This document shows positions 18,229 through 26,748 of a stretch of 64,000 nucleotides of DNA, in pieces; the stretch's first letter is position 1, and every line of letters begins with the position of its first letter. The position numbers were made by a program, and so were the translations under genes. Source of the DNA: CAZMGY01 sp964565945 [NCBI: uncultured bacterium] (GTDB taxonomy: Bacteria; GCA-001730085); contig CAZMGY010000030.1 in NCBI GenBank assembly GCA_964565945.1, positions 1 to 64,000 on the forward strand, written 5' to 3'. The notes below the pieces were generated by a model, which did not search any database, was not told the origin of the DNA, and saw only the letters and a list, made by a program, of their open reading frames with translations.

Positions 18229-19966
18229 GACCACGCATCTCCTTTTTCTGAAGGTTTTTAATCAAATCATCTATTTTTTGTTTGGCCTCGCCTTGGGGTA
18301 CTTTCAAGATTTCACCCGTACGTCGTACTTTGATTTCAACACAATTGTCTGCTAGCAATTTTTCACTCACTACCACTCGAACTGGAAAACCAATCAAGTC
18401 GGCATCTTTGAATTTAAAACCGGCTCTTTCGGAACGATCATCCAAAAGAACGTCATAACCCAGTTGATGTAAATCGGCATACAAATCTTTCGCAACCTTT
18501 ATCGCCACCTGATCATCAACCTTAACAGGGACAATGCAAACTTCAAAAGGTGCAACAGCAACTGGCCAAACAATTCCATTTTCATCGTGACTCTGCTCAA
18601 TCACCGCCGCCACCGTACGACTAACACCAATGCCATAGCAACCCATAATCATGATTTGCTCTTTACCATTCTGATCCAAATACTTGGCATTCAAAGCCTT
18701 GCTATACTTTTGACCCAATTTAAAAATATGCCCCACTTCGATTCCATTCTTAATTGACAAGGCACCTTGCTCACATCGTGAACACGTTTCGCCAGCTTGT
18801 ACCACAACAAGATCAACTGTTTCGTTGATTTGATAATCACCACGCACATAACTCACATGCTGAATATGCTTATTCACTGCATTAGCTCCCGTTACACCAT
18901 CCTCAATCTGAACCACGCGAGGATCGGCAATAATGCGAATATCTGTAAGTCCTATCGGGCCAGCAAAGCCAATATAAGTGCTCACATGACCCTCTACTTC
19001 AGTTTGGTTTGCTAATTCAAGCTGCTCTACTCCAAGATGATTTTTCAATTTAATCTCGTTAATTTGATCACTGCCACGCACAAGCACACAGACCAATTCT
19101 TCATCAGCCTTGTAAAACAATGTTTTGATCAAACGATTTGGCGCAACTTGCAAAAAGTCCGCCACCTCTTCAATGGTCTTCACACTGAACGTTGCAACCT
19201 CTTGATAAGGCTCAATATTTGGCGAAGCTTGAATATCTGCCACGGCCGACAATCCCGTTTCAACATTAGCACCGTAATCGCACACATCACAAAAAACAAC
19301 CTGGTCTTCACCCGAATCTGCCAACACCATAAACTCAGCCGAGCCACTCCCCCCCATAGCACCAGAGTCCGCCTCAACAGCGACAACTTTAAGACCACAA
19401 CGCGCAAAAATAGCGTGATAAGCTTCGGCCATATGTTGATACATCCGATCAAGACTTTTCTCGTTATCATGAAAGCTATAAGCATCCTTCATGATAAATT
19501 CCTTCGCACGCATCACACCAAAACGTGGACGAACTTCATCGCGAATTTTGGTTTGAATTTGATAAAAATTGCTTGGCAAATTTTTGTACGAATGCAACTC
19601 GCGCGACACCAAGTCGGTAATGACTTCTTCATGCGTTGGACCAAGCACAAAGTCACGTTCTTGACGATTTTTCAAACGCAACATTTCGGGCCCCATTGTC
19701 GCCCAACGGCCACTTTTTTTCCATAATTCAGCAGGCTGCAACACTGGCATCAAAAGCTCTTGCGCTCCATAACGGTTCATTTCTTCACGAATAATCGCCT
19801 CCACTTTTCGCAACACTTTCAAACCTAAAGGCAAAAATGTATACAAACCCGCCGACAATTTACGCACCATTCCCGAGCGCATCATTAACTGATGGCTCAC
19901 CACCTCGGCATCATGAGGCGTTTCTTTCATTGTGGGCACAAGATAATTATGTTCACTGCGAATCAT
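18218..19966 (-). CDS. proS: Prolyl-tRNA synthetase, bacterial type
   Basis: A class II synthetase charging tRNA-Pro. At 582 residues it is the bacterial type, which has an editing insertion (INS domain, about 220-400) between motifs 2 and 3. Recognisable parts are motif 1 around GLKVLRKVEAIIREEM, motif 2 around FRDEVR-like sequence KIRDEVRPRFGVMRAKEF, and motif 3 at GCYGIGVSRTVAAVIEQ. The C-terminal anticodon-binding domain starts near residue 475. ATG 19966 matches family N-termini and has GAAGGG at 7 nt; an in-frame ATG at 19981 would add 5 residues. It overlaps the end of rseP by 14 bp, so the two are coupled. Confidence 0.95.
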   Translation of the reverse strand: MIRSEHNYLVPTMKETPHDAEVVSHQLMMRSGMVRKLSAGLYTFLPLGLKVLRKVEAIIREEMNRYGAQELLMPVLQPAELWKKSGRWATMGPEMLRLKNRQERDFVLGPTHEEVITDLVSRELHSYKNLPSNFYQIQTKIRDEVRPRFGVMRAKEFIMKDAYSFHDNEKSLDRMYQHMAEAYHAIFARCGLKVVAVEADSGAMGGSGSAEFMVLADSGEDQVVFCDVCDYGANVETGLSAVADIQASPNIEPYQEVATFSVKTIEEVADFLQVAPNRLIKTLFYKADEELVCVLVRGSDQINEIKLKNHLGVEQLELANQTEVEGHVSTYIGFAGPIGLTDIRIIADPRVVQIEDGVTGANAVNKHIQHVSYVRGDYQINETVDLVVVQAGETCSRCEQGALSIKNGIEVGHIFKLGQKYSKALNAKYLDQNGKEQIMIMGCYGIGVSRTVAAVIEQSHDENGIVWPVAVAPFEVCIVPVKVDDQVAIKVAKDLYADLHQLGYDVLLDDRSERAGFKFKDADLIGFPVRVVVSEKLLADNCVEIKVRRTGEILKVPQGEAKQKIDDLIKNLQKKEMRGHGK

Positions 19967-21083
19967 GGCTGGGCCCTTCATCTGCTTGGTCTAACTTTGT
20001 TGGAACATCGGGCGCTATATTCTTTACAAACCATAATCCTCGCAACTTAGAGCCCACCTTAAAATTAACAAAGTCGTTATAAAATACATACAACATAAGC
20101 CCTAAAAGGAAAAATATACCCACTTTCTGAAGCGTCTCTTGAATCTTTAAGTTCAAAGGTTTTTTACGCACCCATTCAATTACATAAAGAACAAAATGCC
20201 CCCCATCCAGCACAGGAATTGGTAAAAAGTTAAACAAAGCTAAGGCCGCGCTCAGTAAGCCCATAAGATGTAAAACATGAATCCATCCCTTTTTAGCTGT
20301 TTCACCCGTAATAAACATGATCCCTATGGGACCTGTCATCGACTGTTTAAGAGACATCTTTCCTGTTGCCATATTCCATAGCGAACGGTAGGTCATCGAA
20401 GAAATAAACCATAACTTTTGTCCAGCCATACCAAAAGACTTCACAAGAGGATATTGCACCGTTTGAGTTTCTTGAGAAGCCTTAATACCAATAATGGGAC
20501 GCTCTTTGTCCATATCGGGCAACAAGGTCACCGTCAGATTTTGACCTTCTCTCACAACGTCTAACCTAAGTTCTTCTGAGCCGTGCGCGCGAATATAAGC
20601 TGTTAGTTGATCCCAAAACTTCACCGACTCCCCATTAACAGCGGTAATAGTATCTCCAGTGCGCAAACCTGCTTGCTGCGCAGGCATATTTTCCATAACA
20701 ATACCAATCTTAGTGGTTGGTGCAGGAGAACCTATCACAAAAATAAAGGTAAAAATGGCATAAGCCAAAAAATAATTCATCAAAGGGCCCGCCATCACAA
20801 CCTTCATGCGCTGCCAGGGTGTTTTGGCAAAAAATTCGTCGCCCTCCCGTTCAATTTTATCTTCACTGGGGTCATCACCCGCCATTTTGACATAACCGCC
20901 CAACGGAATCAGAGAAATCGCATACAGAGTTCCGTGCCACTTGTACTTAAACAGTAACGGACCAAAGCCCACTGAGAACACATCCACCTGGATCCCTTGG
21001 CGTTTTGCCACAATAAAATGCCCCCACTCGTGAATGGTCACCAAAACTCCAAAAACAATAATAGTCACTAATAAAATTGTCAT
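19953..21083 (-). CDS. rseP: Site-2 intramembrane metalloprotease RseP
   Basis: A membrane zinc protease that cleaves anti-sigma factors and leftover signal peptides within the membrane. The active-site motif HEWGH (H18, E19, H22) lies in the first transmembrane helix. A PDZ domain follows at about 110-200, and the second catalytic motif PVLDGGHF lies near residue 300, with further membrane helices after it. At 376 residues it is shorter than E. coli RseP (450, two PDZ domains) and resembles the single-PDZ form. ATG 21083 has GAGGGGG at 5 nt and follows dxr by 2 bp. The longer frame to 21125 lies inside dxr. Confidence 0.95.
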   Translation of the reverse strand: MTILLVTIIVFGVLVTIHEWGHFIVAKRQGIQVDVFSVGFGPLLFKYKWHGTLYAISLIPLGGYVKMAGDDPSEDKIEREGDEFFAKTPWQRMKVVMAGPLMNYFLAYAIFTFIFVIGSPAPTTKIGIVMENMPAQQAGLRTGDTITAVNGESVKFWDQLTAYIRAHGSEELRLDVVREGQNLTVTLLPDMDKERPIIGIKASQETQTVQYPLVKSFGMAGQKLWFISSMTYRSLWNMATGKMSLKQSMTGPIGIMFITGETAKKGWIHVLHLMGLLSAALALFNFLPIPVLDGGHFVLYVIEWVRKKPLNLKIQETLQKVGIFFLLGLMLYVFYNDFVNFKVGSKLRGLWFVKNIAPDVPTKLDQADEGPSHDSQ

Positions 21084-21085
21084 GT

Positions 21086-22261
21086 TTACCCCCTCATCAC
21101 ATATAAGTTTTGTTGCTGAACCCACGCTTTCGCATTTGAGCGAGTATTTTTATCAACTTTGATAATTTCTTCTAAGCTATAGTTTTTTTGCACCTGATGC
21201 TCGCTCAACATTGTTTCGATCAACGGGGCAATCTGCAAAAAAGACATCTGTCCCAGCAAAAAGGCCTCCACGGCCACCTCGTTAGCTGCATTCACAACTG
21301 CAGGGTACGAATGCCCTAAACGACAGGCTTCATAACACAAGTTAAGCATCGGAAATTTGGCATGATCCACCGCTTCAAAAGAAATCTTTTTCCACTCTGT
21401 TAAATCTAGTTTAGGAATATCAAGAGCCAAGCGGTCGGGATAAGATAAAGCATATAAAATCGGAATACGCATATCCGATACACCTAAATGAGCTTTGATT
21501 GAGCCATCAACAAATTCCACCATCGAATGTACAATGCTTTGTGGATGAATGATCACTTTAATTTTTTCTAAGGGAACATCAAATAGCCAATACGCCTCAA
21601 TCACTTCTAGCCCCTTATTCATCAATGTTGCCGAATCCACCGAAATCTTAGGTCCCATATCCCAACGGGGGTGCTTCACCGCCAACTCGGGGGTCACTTT
21701 TTGCATATCCTCAAGGGACCATTCACGAAAGGGACCACCTGAAGACGTTAAGGTTAGATGCGAGATCTCTTTTTTGTGCTCACCAAGCAAACACTGAAAA
21801 ATCGCACTATGCTCACTGTCGACGGGAATAAAATAAACTTGAGCCTTGGCCACAGCATTCATGACCAATGCTCCACCCATCACAAGGGCTTCTTTGTTAA
21901 CAAAAGCAATATCTTTGCCACGCTCAAGCCCGACCATAAGAGGATGTAAGCCCTGAGATCCCATCAAAGAAATCATCAAAAGATCCACCTCAGGAATCGC
22001 CGCCATGTCACACAAACCCGCTTGCCCAACATAAACATTTCCAGAAAAATCAGGCATCACTTGCAAAAATTCTTGCCTAGCTTCCTCAGATCCTAAACAC
22101 ACAACTTGAGGAAATAGTTGCTCGACTTGTTTTTTTAACTCTTGAACACGACGGTTCGCCGCCAAAGCAACCACTTCAAAGCGATCAGGATTTTTCAAGA
22201 CCACATCCACTGTGTTTTGACCAATCGAGCCCGTCGACCCCAAAATCGCAATACGTTTCAT
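21086..22261 (-). CDS. dxr: 1-deoxy-D-xylulose 5-phosphate reductoisomerase
   Basis: Second enzyme of the MEP isoprenoid pathway, making 2-C-methyl-D-erythritol 4-phosphate with NADPH. The N-terminal Rossmann motif is ILGSTGSIGQNTVDV. The NKEALVMGG segment and the metal-binding region (PVDSEHSAIFQCL, then SSGGPF) are present, as is the flexible loop with HPRWDMG. At 391 residues it is full length. ATG 22261 overlaps the cdsA stop by 4 bp. It supplies precursors for the undecaprenyl chain made by UppS in the same operon. Confidence 0.96.
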   Translation of the reverse strand: MKRIAILGSTGSIGQNTVDVVLKNPDRFEVVALAANRRVQELKKQVEQLFPQVVCLGSEEARQEFLQVMPDFSGNVYVGQAGLCDMAAIPEVDLLMISLMGSQGLHPLMVGLERGKDIAFVNKEALVMGGALVMNAVAKAQVYFIPVDSEHSAIFQCLLGEHKKEISHLTLTSSGGPFREWSLEDMQKVTPELAVKHPRWDMGPKISVDSATLMNKGLEVIEAYWLFDVPLEKIKVIIHPQSIVHSMVEFVDGSIKAHLGVSDMRIPILYALSYPDRLALDIPKLDLTEWKKISFEAVDHAKFPMLNLCYEACRLGHSYPAVVNAANEVAVEAFLLGQMSFLQIAPLIETMLSEHQVQKNYSLEEIIKVDKNTRSNAKAWVQQQNLYVMRG

Positions 22262-23058
22262 GATAATAAAATTCCCCCCAAGACAACATTCGCCAACGGA
22301 AACGAAAACACCAAACTATCTAACACATCCATAAAACCACCCATTCCCGGAATCACCCGCCCAGAATCTTTAATCTGTTTGTCGCGCTTAAGCAAAGACT
22401 CCCACAAATCTCCAAGCTGAGCCAAAATATTTAAACCCAGCGACAACAAAATAACTTCCACCAAATAGAGATGCTCAGCATGAAACCAGGACCACATCAG
22501 CGACCCCGCCACACAACTGAACACTAAGTTAGCCACAGCCCCTTCCCAGGTTTTGCCTGGGCTTATATTCGGAGCCATTTTATGACGGCCCCATTTGCGT
22601 CCAATCAAATAAGCCCCCATATCACCAACCTTAACGGTAAGAATAGTCCAAGTCACCCAAAAAGCTCCATCAGGCAATAGCCTTACACCCAAAATCATGT
22701 AAGCCAAACCAAAAAAGTACAAAAAACTCACAATCTGGCCACTGATCAAAGTAAAACTTCCTTCTACCGAACGCTTTTCATGAAGATAGCACAAAAAAAG
22801 CGCCTGCATGGTCGTCACAAAGACCAACACAGCAGGCAACCCTTCGCTCCATAAAAACACCAAACCTCCAACACTTGCCATGGCAAAAGCCTTCGCACTT
22901 GTGTGCAAACGCATCAAGGTCCAAAACTCATAAAGGCCAATGCTCATCAAGAGCCATAGCACCGCAGTAAAAACAACCGCCGAAGCCATTTGAATGGCAA
23001 TTAATAGAAACGTCACCAAAGCAACCGTACTTACAATTCTTTGCTTTAACGACGACAT
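22258..23058 (-). CDS. cdsA: Phosphatidate cytidylyltransferase (CDP-DAG synthase)
   Basis: An integral membrane enzyme making CDP-diacylglycerol from phosphatidate and CTP. It has about eight hydrophobic segments. The family signature lies near the C-terminus (SPGKTWEGAVANL, then GDLWESLLKRDKQIKDSG, then PGMGGFMDVLDSL). At 266 residues the length is normal. The ATG at 23058 overlaps the uppS stop by 13 bp. It sits in the classic uppS-cdsA-dxr-rseP order. Confidence 0.95.
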   Translation of the reverse strand: MSSLKQRIVSTVALVTFLLIAIQMASAVVFTAVLWLLMSIGLYEFWTLMRLHTSAKAFAMASVGGLVFLWSEGLPAVLVFVTTMQALFLCYLHEKRSVEGSFTLISGQIVSFLYFFGLAYMILGVRLLPDGAFWVTWTILTVKVGDMGAYLIGRKWGRHKMAPNISPGKTWEGAVANLVFSCVAGSLMWSWFHAEHLYLVEVILLSLGLNILAQLGDLWESLLKRDKQIKDSGRVIPGMGGFMDVLDSLVFSFPLANVVLGGILLS

Positions 23059-23768
23059 CGCACATCTCCATAACGTCTCTCACGATGCAAATAATCATTA
23101 ACAGCTTGACGGAAATCTTCTTCACCAAAATCAGGCCATAAGGTTGTTATTCCATAAATTTCACTGTAAGACAACTGCCACAATAAAAAATTACTAATGC
23201 GTTCTTCTCCACTGGTGCGAATCAACAAGTCAGGATCTGGCAAATCGGCTGTGTAGAGATGCTGACTAATCAATGTTGCATCAATGTCTTCAGCCTTCAC
23301 TTGCCCCTTGTGAACATTGCGAATAATCTGATTAACAGCCTGTAAAATTTCTTGGCGACCTCCATAGTTCACTGCCAAATTAATTTTAACGCCCGTATTC
23401 GTCTTTGTTTGCTCTATGGCATCAATCAATTTGTGATAGACTCCTCGGGGCAACTCTTCCAAATTACCAATGGCCGACAAGCATACCCCTTTTTTCATCA
23501 TTGCCTGCAACTCTCGATCCAAGAACTCGATTAAAAGAGACATAAGCCCCTTTATCTCCATTTTAGGCCGTGTCCAATTTTCTTTTGAAAATACATAGAG
23601 AGTTAAGATTTCGATGCCCAATTCATCACAGACAGGAATAATTTTATGAATCGCCTCCATACCAGCTCGATGCCCCGCAATACGCATAAGTCCGCGTTTT
23701 TGGGCCCAGCGACCACTCCCATCCATAATAATGGCAATATGACGCGGATAATCGTTCAATACTGCCAT
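23046..23768 (-). CDS. uppS: Undecaprenyl diphosphate synthase (cis-prenyltransferase)
   Basis: Makes the C55 lipid carrier for peptidoglycan precursors. Conserved regions seen are IAIIMDGSGRWA (D16 catalytic), HRAGMEAI, TLYVFSKENW, INLAVNYGGRQEI and DLLIRTSGEERISNFLLWQ. The otherwise near-invariant Asn of the DGNGRWA motif is Ser (S18) here. ATG 23768 gives 240 residues, the usual length. A frame to 23864 exists but starts upstream of the operon promoter, so it cannot be the real start. First gene of the seven-gene operon ending with infB. Confidence 0.95.
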   Translation of the reverse strand: MAVLNDYPRHIAIIMDGSGRWAQKRGLMRIAGHRAGMEAIHKIIPVCDELGIEILTLYVFSKENWTRPKMEIKGLMSLLIEFLDRELQAMMKKGVCLSAIGNLEELPRGVYHKLIDAIEQTKTNTGVKINLAVNYGGRQEILQAVNQIIRNVHKGQVKAEDIDATLISQHLYTADLPDPDLLIRTSGEERISNFLLWQLSYSEIYGITTLWPDFGEEDFRQAVNDYLHRERRYGDVRCRR

Positions 23769-23849
23769 AATGATCCCATCTCCCCTCACATAGTAAAAAA
23801 GACTTGCTTTCCGCAAATCTTTAAAAACGCTTAAACTGCACCTGCATAC

Positions 23850-23878
23850 ATTATAATAAATCAACCCTATCTCGTCAA
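23850..23878 (-). promoter_or_regulatory. Promoter of the uppS-infB operon
   Basis: On the minus strand TTGACG (23873-23878), exactly 17 bp, TATAAT (23850-23855), one base off consensus. It would give a leader of about 75 nt to uppS ATG 23768. Confidence 0.75.
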
Positions 23879-24136
23879 CCGCTGATCCAACGCCCCCAAC
23901 AGTGCGTTCTACCCTTAAATATCTGTTTCGCCCTTAATAAAAAACTAACTCGCCACTGCTCCAGGCCCTTTGAATCCTAGATCGCATCTGATACCTAAGG
24001 TATATATTGTCATATCACCAAAAAAGCTCGCTAACTATAGACGTCAGCTACCCCCAATGACAGCGCTAAAGCCACTGACTGAGTACAAAAGGATACCCAT
24101 AAAAATGCCAAAACCCTAAATTCAATAAACATACTC

Positions 24137-24152
24137 TTGTTATATATAACAA
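24137..24152. repeat. 16-bp perfect palindrome after mlaE
   Basis: TTGTTATATATAACAA is its own reverse complement and lies 3 bp past the mlaE stop. No T-run follows on the minus strand, so it is not a standard terminator. It could be an operator or chance in AT-rich DNA. The rest of 23880-24136 shows no gene. Confidence 0.35.
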
Positions 24153-24155
24153 ATC

Positions 24156-24929
24156 TTAAAACAGAATAATCGACAAGAAAAAATCAGAAATAAAAATAAG
24201 AATCGAAGACATAACAACGGCTTGCGTCACGGCCATCCCTACACCTTCGGCTCCTTTTTGGGTATAGAAACCTTTGTAACAGCCTACCAAGCTAACAATA
24301 CCTCCAAAAAAAACCGTTTTGATCAAACCACTCATCAGATCGTACACAGCAACAAAATTTTTAAGGTTATATATAAAGAAAACCTCGGGAATACCTATCC
24401 ACTTAACACCAATCAGATAACTCCCTAAAATCCCAACAAAAATAGAAAATACCATTAAACAAGGTAATAATGAAACACACGCTAAGAAACGAGGGATTAC
24501 CAAATAACGGATCGGATGTGTCGCCAACGAGATCAAAGCATCGATTTGCTCCGTCACTCGCATAGTTCCCAATTCGGCAGCCATCGACGCTCCAACGCGG
24601 CTAGCCAACATCAATCCTGTCAACACAGGTCCAAGCTCACGTGTCATCGACAAACCAACAATCGGAGATACAATCATATCCAAAGTAAACACCTGCAATT
24701 GATAATAACTTTGCACCGTCAAAACCATGCCAGTGAATGCGCCCATAATCAAAACCACAGGTAACGACAACACACCAACGCGATACATTTGTTGAAAGAT
24801 CAAGGAGGTATCTGGCCAACGTCGTCCTAAAAAAAGAATCGTTTCGTAACAAAACAAACTAAACCTCCCCAGAGATTCTAAAACATCTATTGTTTGTCGT
24901 CCCCAAAAACGTCTAAGATTAAAATTCAT
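24156..24929 (-). CDS. mlaE: MlaE-family lipid ABC-transporter permease
   Basis: A 257-residue membrane protein of the MlaE/YrbE family, the permease of MCE-type systems that move phospholipids between inner and outer membranes. Typical segments are GAFTGMVLTVQSYYQL and the signature TRELGPVLTGLMLASRVGAS followed by AAELGTMRVTEQIDAL. Five or six hydrophobic helices are visible. The ATPase (MlaF) and MCE protein (MlaD) are not in the window. It overlaps by 11 bp the AsmA-like gene upstream, suggesting a joint envelope-lipid role. Confidence 0.9.
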   Translation of the reverse strand: MNFNLRRFWGRQTIDVLESLGRFSLFCYETILFLGRRWPDTSLIFQQMYRVGVLSLPVVLIMGAFTGMVLTVQSYYQLQVFTLDMIVSPIVGLSMTRELGPVLTGLMLASRVGASMAAELGTMRVTEQIDALISLATHPIRYLVIPRFLACVSLLPCLMVFSIFVGILGSYLIGVKWIGIPEVFFIYNLKNFVAVYDLMSGLIKTVFFGGIVSLVGCYKGFYTQKGAEGVGMAVTQAVVMSSILIFISDFFLSIILF

Positions 24930-26748
24930 ATTTTCGCTTCACACCCATAATTTCGAAATCTTGCTGCATAGCAAAGAAAAACATATCGTCGCTAATCGCT
25001 AGATTATACTCCAACTCCACACTGGTATCACTATAACCAAGACGTTCGTCGCCAATATATCCCGATTGATTTTTTAAACGGAAACATAACTGATCATTGA
25101 TTTTTTTCTCAACCATAATTTTACCTTGACCCTGGTTTTTCTGTAAGATCCATCCAGACAATTCAATCGCTTGACCATCGGTGCGATAATTGATTTTATT
25201 TTCAATCCGCCCATCTTTATAAGCAAATTCTCCATCAAAAAAGAGGGTATCCTTTTTACGCTGAAATCGTGATTCGTTCACCAGCATTGTTTTACCTTGA
25301 CCTTCGGCATGAAATTCTCCTGATAAATATTTTAAATTTTTCAAATAGCCATCCTTCATTTTTAAATCAATTTTATATTGCGGGGCCAAAAGATCTCCTT
25401 GAATAGCGATATTTCCCGAAATAATCCCACGAAACACTTCACCCAATTTTAGCGGAACAAAGGGCTCTAGCAAAGCGGTATCCAAACCTTCAATGTTAAC
25501 CTCTGTTTTAAAAGATATTTCTGGCCTAAATGTCATCATCCCTTGCCCCACAACCAAATGATCTCCCCAGAGAAACTCAGGAACAATAAATTTATTACTC
25601 TCCACATCAAACACCATTCTCATCCCCGGAAAAACCTCTTCTTTAAACTCAATTGATGCCAACTGCATATAGAAATGATCCAAACGTGGTATCACAACAA
25701 AAGGAGCACCGTACTTGCGGCCATCTTTTAAAGCCCAATTCAGTTCCCCATAGAAGGTCTCATGGTCCATATACCCATCTAATAAAAACATATTGTCCTG
25801 TTGGTAGTTCATAACAACTCGTATTTTGTCCGAATCTTTACTTAGACGCAAATGAAGCTCATGCGGTTGATCAGAACCAGAATGATACTTGATGACAGTT
25901 TTCAGTTGCTCTTCATCATGGAACAACTCATAGGACACATGCTTATCTTTCAAATGAATCTCACCTTTGGACTGCAAAACATCTTTTTGACCAGAATCCA
26001 TATGATCCACAAAGCTAATAGAGCCTAAAGTGATCATTTCTTCACGTTTTAAACGATACGGAGCAACGTTCAACGACACATATTCTGGATCCCATACCAA
26101 GGCCAGTAATCCCGTAAAAACACCATTTTTGGCCAAGTTTACCTTTAAGATCCCTTGGTCTAAACTTAAATTAGCTGACTGAATATCTATCTGAGCACGC
26201 ATGGTTTGTTTGTCTTCAAAAAACGTACCCGATATAACACCAAAAGGACTGTCATAGTTTTTAGGAAACAAGTCGAACTGAATCTTTTGCTTCGATAAAG
26301 TTTTGAGCGAAAGAGTCCCGACCATATCGCGAAAAGAAATACCCTTAAAACGCTGTAAACATTTTGTCTGATTAAAACAGGTTCCTTTTAGGGGGTTAAA
26401 CAAAGAGGAATCCAGTTGCCCCCAATACACCCGTGGTTCACTAAAAGTAATCCTATCGATTTGCCCTCGGGTCAAAAGACGAAACAAATTTGTCGTAACA
26501 CACACCTGATTTAGATCAAGTTCAAAGCGGTAATGATGATTAGATGTTTTGGAAAAACGAACATATTCTAAGGCAATTTGGTTCAAAGATAAGAACGAAA
26601 CAGCACCAACTTGAACATTAACACCACGGCTTTGAAAGAATCTTTCAACACCAAAACGCAGCAAAGAACCACTGTAAAAAACAAGGGCGACACTCCCCAC
26701 GCTCAATAAAATAAGAAAAGGAAGCACCAGCAATTTGCTATATTTCAT
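24919..26748 (-). CDS. AsmA/YdbH-like envelope protein
   Basis: A 609-residue protein with an N-terminal membrane anchor (about residues 7-27) and then a long, almost all-beta body. The early pattern of a short helix followed by strands about the anchor (ERFFQSRGVNVQVGAVSFLS, then LDLNQVCVTTNLFRLLTRG, then ITFSEPRVYW) is typical of AsmA/TamB/YdbH-type repeating beta-groove proteins. A central region (about 430-470) has VPLKLGEVFRGIISGNIAIQ. Such proteins are proposed bridges for phospholipid flow to the outer membrane. Its coupling to an MlaE permease supports that job here. Start ATG 26748 follows the clpC stop with no gap. The subfamily is not certain. Confidence 0.65.
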   Translation of the reverse strand: MKYSKLLVLPFLILLSVGSVALVFYSGSLLRFGVERFFQSRGVNVQVGAVSFLSLNQIALEYVRFSKTSNHHYRFELDLNQVCVTTNLFRLLTRGQIDRITFSEPRVYWGQLDSSLFNPLKGTCFNQTKCLQRFKGISFRDMVGTLSLKTLSKQKIQFDLFPKNYDSPFGVISGTFFEDKQTMRAQIDIQSANLSLDQGILKVNLAKNGVFTGLLALVWDPEYVSLNVAPYRLKREEMITLGSISFVDHMDSGQKDVLQSKGEIHLKDKHVSYELFHDEEQLKTVIKYHSGSDQPHELHLRLSKDSDKIRVVMNYQQDNMFLLDGYMDHETFYGELNWALKDGRKYGAPFVVIPRLDHFYMQLASIEFKEEVFPGMRMVFDVESNKFIVPEFLWGDHLVVGQGMMTFRPEISFKTEVNIEGLDTALLEPFVPLKLGEVFRGIISGNIAIQGDLLAPQYKIDLKMKDGYLKNLKYLSGEFHAEGQGKTMLVNESRFQRKKDTLFFDGEFAYKDGRIENKINYRTDGQAIELSGWILQKNQGQGKIMVEKKINDQLCFRLKNQSGYIGDERLGYSDTSVELEYNLAISDDMFFFAMQQDFEIMGVKRKYEF

